From: Lachnospiraceae bacterium
GTDB taxonomy: Bacteria > Bacillota > Clostridia > Lachnospirales > Lachnospiraceae
Direction of reading: 5' to 3'
Assembly: GCA_024696825.1 (NCBI GenBank)
Contig: JAILGL010000041.1
Location: forward strand, 1-55,129
DNA: 55,129 bases
Positions 52,761-55,129 of the stretch are shown piece after piece (positions within the stretch are counted from its first letter, which is position 1; every line of letters begins with the position of its first letter). Made by a program: the position numbers and the translations under genes. The notes beneath the pieces are model-generated. The model did not search any database. It had not been told where the DNA came from and saw only the letters and a list, made by a program, of their open reading frames with translations.

Positions 52761-54116
52761 ATGATAATACTTATTAAGAATGGTCATGTTGTCGATCCGG
52801 CAAATGACATTGATGGCGTTGCAGATATGCTTATAGCTGATGGGGTAATAAAAAATGTATCTCAGAGAATCGAGCTTAAAGCCTTATATGCTGAGGTTAG
52901 CGAGATTTCTGAAGGTAAATATATGGTTGCCGAAAGTCTTCAAAGTTCTATAAAAGAAGAACTTAGAGTTATAGATGCAACTGGAAAATACATTTTACCG
53001 GGACTTGTGGATCTTCATGTACATTTACGTGAGCCGGGTTTTGAGTATAAGGAGACCATAGAGACAGGGGCTCTTGCAGCAGCTCATGGTGGAGTTACAA
53101 CCATATGTCCTATGCCAAATACCAATCCTGTAATAGACAGTCCGGAGCTTGTTAAACAGGAATTAGAGATAGCTAAAAAAGCAGTTGTAAATATATGTCC
53201 AATCGGAGCAGTTACCTTAGGTCAGAATGGTAAAGAGCTTGCTGATATAAAGGGAATGAAGGAAGCAGGAGCTGTTGCAGTTAGTGAAGATGGAAAGTCA
53301 GTAATGAATACTGCTGTATATATGGAAGGACTTAAGGCGGCTAAAGAGGCAGGAATACCTGTATTTGCTCATTGCGAGGATATTAATCTGGTTCGCGGTG
53401 GCGTTATGAATGAGGGTGAGAAGTCTAGAGAATTAGGCTTTAACGGTATAACCAATTCAGTTGAGGATGTTATAGTTGCAAGAGATATAATAATGAGCAA
53501 TGAGGCTGGTAATCATATACATTTATGTCATTGTAGTACAGAGCTTTCAGTTTCATTGGTAAAATGGGCTAAGCGTGAGGGAATGGATGTATCAGCTGAG
53601 GTTTGTCCGCATCATTTTACTCTTTCAGACAGTGATATACCTGGCGATGATGCTAACTTTAAGATGAATCCTCCACTTAGAAGTAAGGATGATGTAATGG
53701 CCTTAAAGGCAGGTCTTATGGCAGGAACCATGGAGGTTATCTCAACAGATCACGCTCCACATAGTAAGGAAGAGAAGGAGAAGTCCATTAAGAATTCACC
53801 ATTTGGTATTACAGGACTTGAAACCAGCTTTGCCTTAAGTGTTACAGAGCTTGTAAAAGCAGGAATTCTCACTATGAAGGAGTTAGTTAACAGAATGAGT
53901 ACCACACCTGCAAGTATTATAAATATAGATAGAGGTACTTTAGGTGTTGGCAAGGTAGCTGATGTTATAATTACAGATGTTGACGAGCCTTATATCATAG
54001 ATAAAGAGACATTTTTATCAAAGGGAAAGAATACACCATTTGACGGTAAGAAGGTCTATGGAAAGGTATTATATACTATAGTAAATGGCGATATTGTTTG
54101 GGAAGAGAAGGAATAA
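52761..54116 (+). CDS. pyrC: dihydroorotase
   Basis: 451 residues. It cyclises carbamoyl aspartate to dihydroorotate in pyrimidine synthesis. Amidohydrolase motifs: VDLHVHLREPGFEYKETIE (two zinc His), AHCED, IHLCHCST and STDHAPHSKEEK. Before VIDATGKYILPG, the N-terminal part has about 28 extra residues (IELKALYAEVSEISEG...), which makes the protein longer than the usual ~425. RBS AAGGAGA is 9 nt before ATG. No other pyrimidine gene is adjacent. A weak hairpin with T7 at 54259-54281 may end it. Confidence 0.96.
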   Translation: MIILIKNGHVVDPANDIDGVADMLIADGVIKNVSQRIELKALYAEVSEISEGKYMVAESLQSSIKEELRVIDATGKYILPGLVDLHVHLREPGFEYKETIETGALAAAHGGVTTICPMPNTNPVIDSPELVKQELEIAKKAVVNICPIGAVTLGQNGKELADIKGMKEAGAVAVSEDGKSVMNTAVYMEGLKAAKEAGIPVFAHCEDINLVRGGVMNEGEKSRELGFNGITNSVEDVIVARDIIMSNEAGNHIHLCHCSTELSVSLVKWAKREGMDVSAEVCPHHFTLSDSDIPGDDANFKMNPPLRSKDDVMALKAGLMAGTMEVISTDHAPHSKEEKEKSIKNSPFGITGLETSFALSVTELVKAGILTMKELVNRMSTTPASIINIDRGTLGVGKVADVIITDVDEPYIIDKETFLSKGKNTPFDGKKVYGKVLYTIVNGDIVWEEKE

Positions 54117-54258
54117 TTATATTGAAAGGTAATGTAGTTATTTATATCTAATAAAAGAATAAGCTATAGATAAAAGAATAAGAAAATAAGATAATATGAT
54201 AATTAAAAGAATCGGAAGTCTGTATGATATGCGTAAGGAATTTTTGGAGCATATTAAT

Positions 54259-54281
54259 CCAGGTTTACCGGTTCTTTTTTT
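54259..54281 (+). terminator. weak terminator candidate after pyrC
   Basis: CC-A-GG, loop TTTA, CCGG, followed by TTCTTTTTTT. The stem is only four pairs with one bulge. The rest of the 186-bp stretch between pyrC and the first rRNA promoter is A-rich, with nothing recognisable. Confidence 0.3.
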
Positions 54282-54302
54282 GGAAAAATGCCTAAATTCT
54301 GA

Positions 54303-54334
54303 TTGACAAGTAAAAAAATGAAAAGAGGCAAGAT
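54303..54334 (+). promoter_or_regulatory. possible rRNA promoter P1 (degenerate)
   Basis: TTGACA (54303-54308) followed by the same AGTAAAAA as P2, but the best -10 (CAAGAT, 54329-54334) is 20 bp away. The 14 bp TTGACAAGTAAAAA are identical to P2, 114 bp downstream. Confidence 0.4.
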
Positions 54335-54416
54335 GCAATAAACCCTTTAAATTCAAGGGCTTTAAGAGGTTGATTAATTGTTTTGCAAAAAAAATAAAAA
54401 AAAGTTAAATTTGTTG

Positions 54417-54445
54417 TTGACAAGTAAAAATTTAGGTGGTAAGAT
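54417..54445 (+). promoter_or_regulatory. rRNA promoter P2
   Basis: Consensus TTGACA (54417-54422), 17-bp spacer, TAAGAT (54440-54445), preceded by an A-rich stretch (54385-54408) that could be an UP element. The start is about 215 bp before the 16S gene. Confidence 0.85.
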
Positions 54446-54666
54446 ATTGTACGTTGTCGCGAGAGAGTGTGAGTTAAACATACGACATATTGTGGCGACA
54501 GGTAGTTTGAAAATCGAATAGCAAGACAAACCTGAAAATTCCAAATAAGAATTTTGTTTTGAAACTTTTCAAAACGCGTTAGTCTAAAACTAACTTTTAC
54601 ATGAGTGAGTAATCACTTACAGTACAACGGATTAGCCAAGTGTAAACTTGAGCAAATCAAACCTTT
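54446..54666 (+). other. 16S rRNA leader
   Basis: Untranslated leader with several paired segments: TGTCGC/GCGACA around 54455-54501, GTTAG/CTAAC near 54579-54595 and AGTGA/TCACT near 54603-54617. These probably take part in rRNA processing and antitermination; no exact boxA is identified. Confidence 0.6.

Positions 54667-55129
<463 letters not shown>

Overview
The window looks like a chromosome segment of a low-GC, Gram-positive anaerobe of the Lachnospiraceae (Clostridia), of the Butyrivibrio/Roseburia/Eubacterium type. Three things point there: the partial 16S rRNA gene at the right edge, a complete butyrate-type operon in the order thl-crt-hbd-bcd-etfB-etfA, and strongly A+T-rich intergenic DNA. 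Genus and species cannot be fixed from what I can see. Almost every gene lies on the + strand and runs toward the 16S gene. The exceptions are tRNA-Gly (near 8.1 kb) and a two-gene unit at 49.9-52.6 kb.

Layout. 0-7.8 kb: the 3' end of miaA, a secreted acidic protein with a BspA-like tail, an ATP-grasp ligase, fhs, an FprA-type flavodiiron protein and an unknown membrane protein. 7.8-8.4 kb: a dense array of hairpins and short repeats next to tRNA-Gly(GCC), which has its own consensus promoter and terminator. 8.4-14 kb: an accessory surface region with a beta-propeller-like secreted protein, a class B sortase, a membrane zinc-ribbon protein and poorly known small genes. 14.2-20.2 kb: the butyryl-CoA operon, closed by a strong terminator. 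20.3-23.7 kb: an AI-2E family permease, gmk-rpoZ and signal peptidase I. 23.8-28.1 kb: a giant secreted Ig-like protein. 28.2-38.4 kb: trkA-trkH, miaB, dgt and the dnaG-rpoD-trmK cluster. 38.5-49.9 kb: a TGS-type nucleoside kinase, folD, rimO-pgsA-cinA(C)-baiN-like, cmk-ispH-rpsA, ylxM and RNase G. 49.9-52.6 kb (- strand): rqcH and a PHP phosphatase. 52.8-54.1 kb: pyrC. 54.3 kb to the end: rRNA promoters, leader and the first ~460 nt of 16S rRNA.

How genes fit together. Thl, Crt, Hbd and Bcd with EtfAB convert acetyl-CoA to butyryl-CoA; the terminal butyrate-forming enzyme is not in the window. Fhs and FolD supply one-carbon units. MiaA and MiaB make ms2i6A on tRNA, and RimO modifies ribosomal protein S12. 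LepB and the sortase serve a surface that includes three large secreted proteins with acidic ectodomains and lysine-rich C-termini.

No complete unknown defence or mobile system is visible: I found no transposase, integrase, CRISPR array or prophage. The most unusual features are: (1) the primary sigma factor, whose roughly 240-residue histone-H1-like Lys/Ala/Thr extension contains 14-residue tandem repeats; (2) a three-copy repeat next to tRNA-Gly whose copies differ mainly at third codon positions of one frame; (3) the three secreted proteins with lysine-rich tails and no visible sortase signal; (4) a short RNase E/G without its zinc-link cysteines, paired with a YlxM-like regulator.
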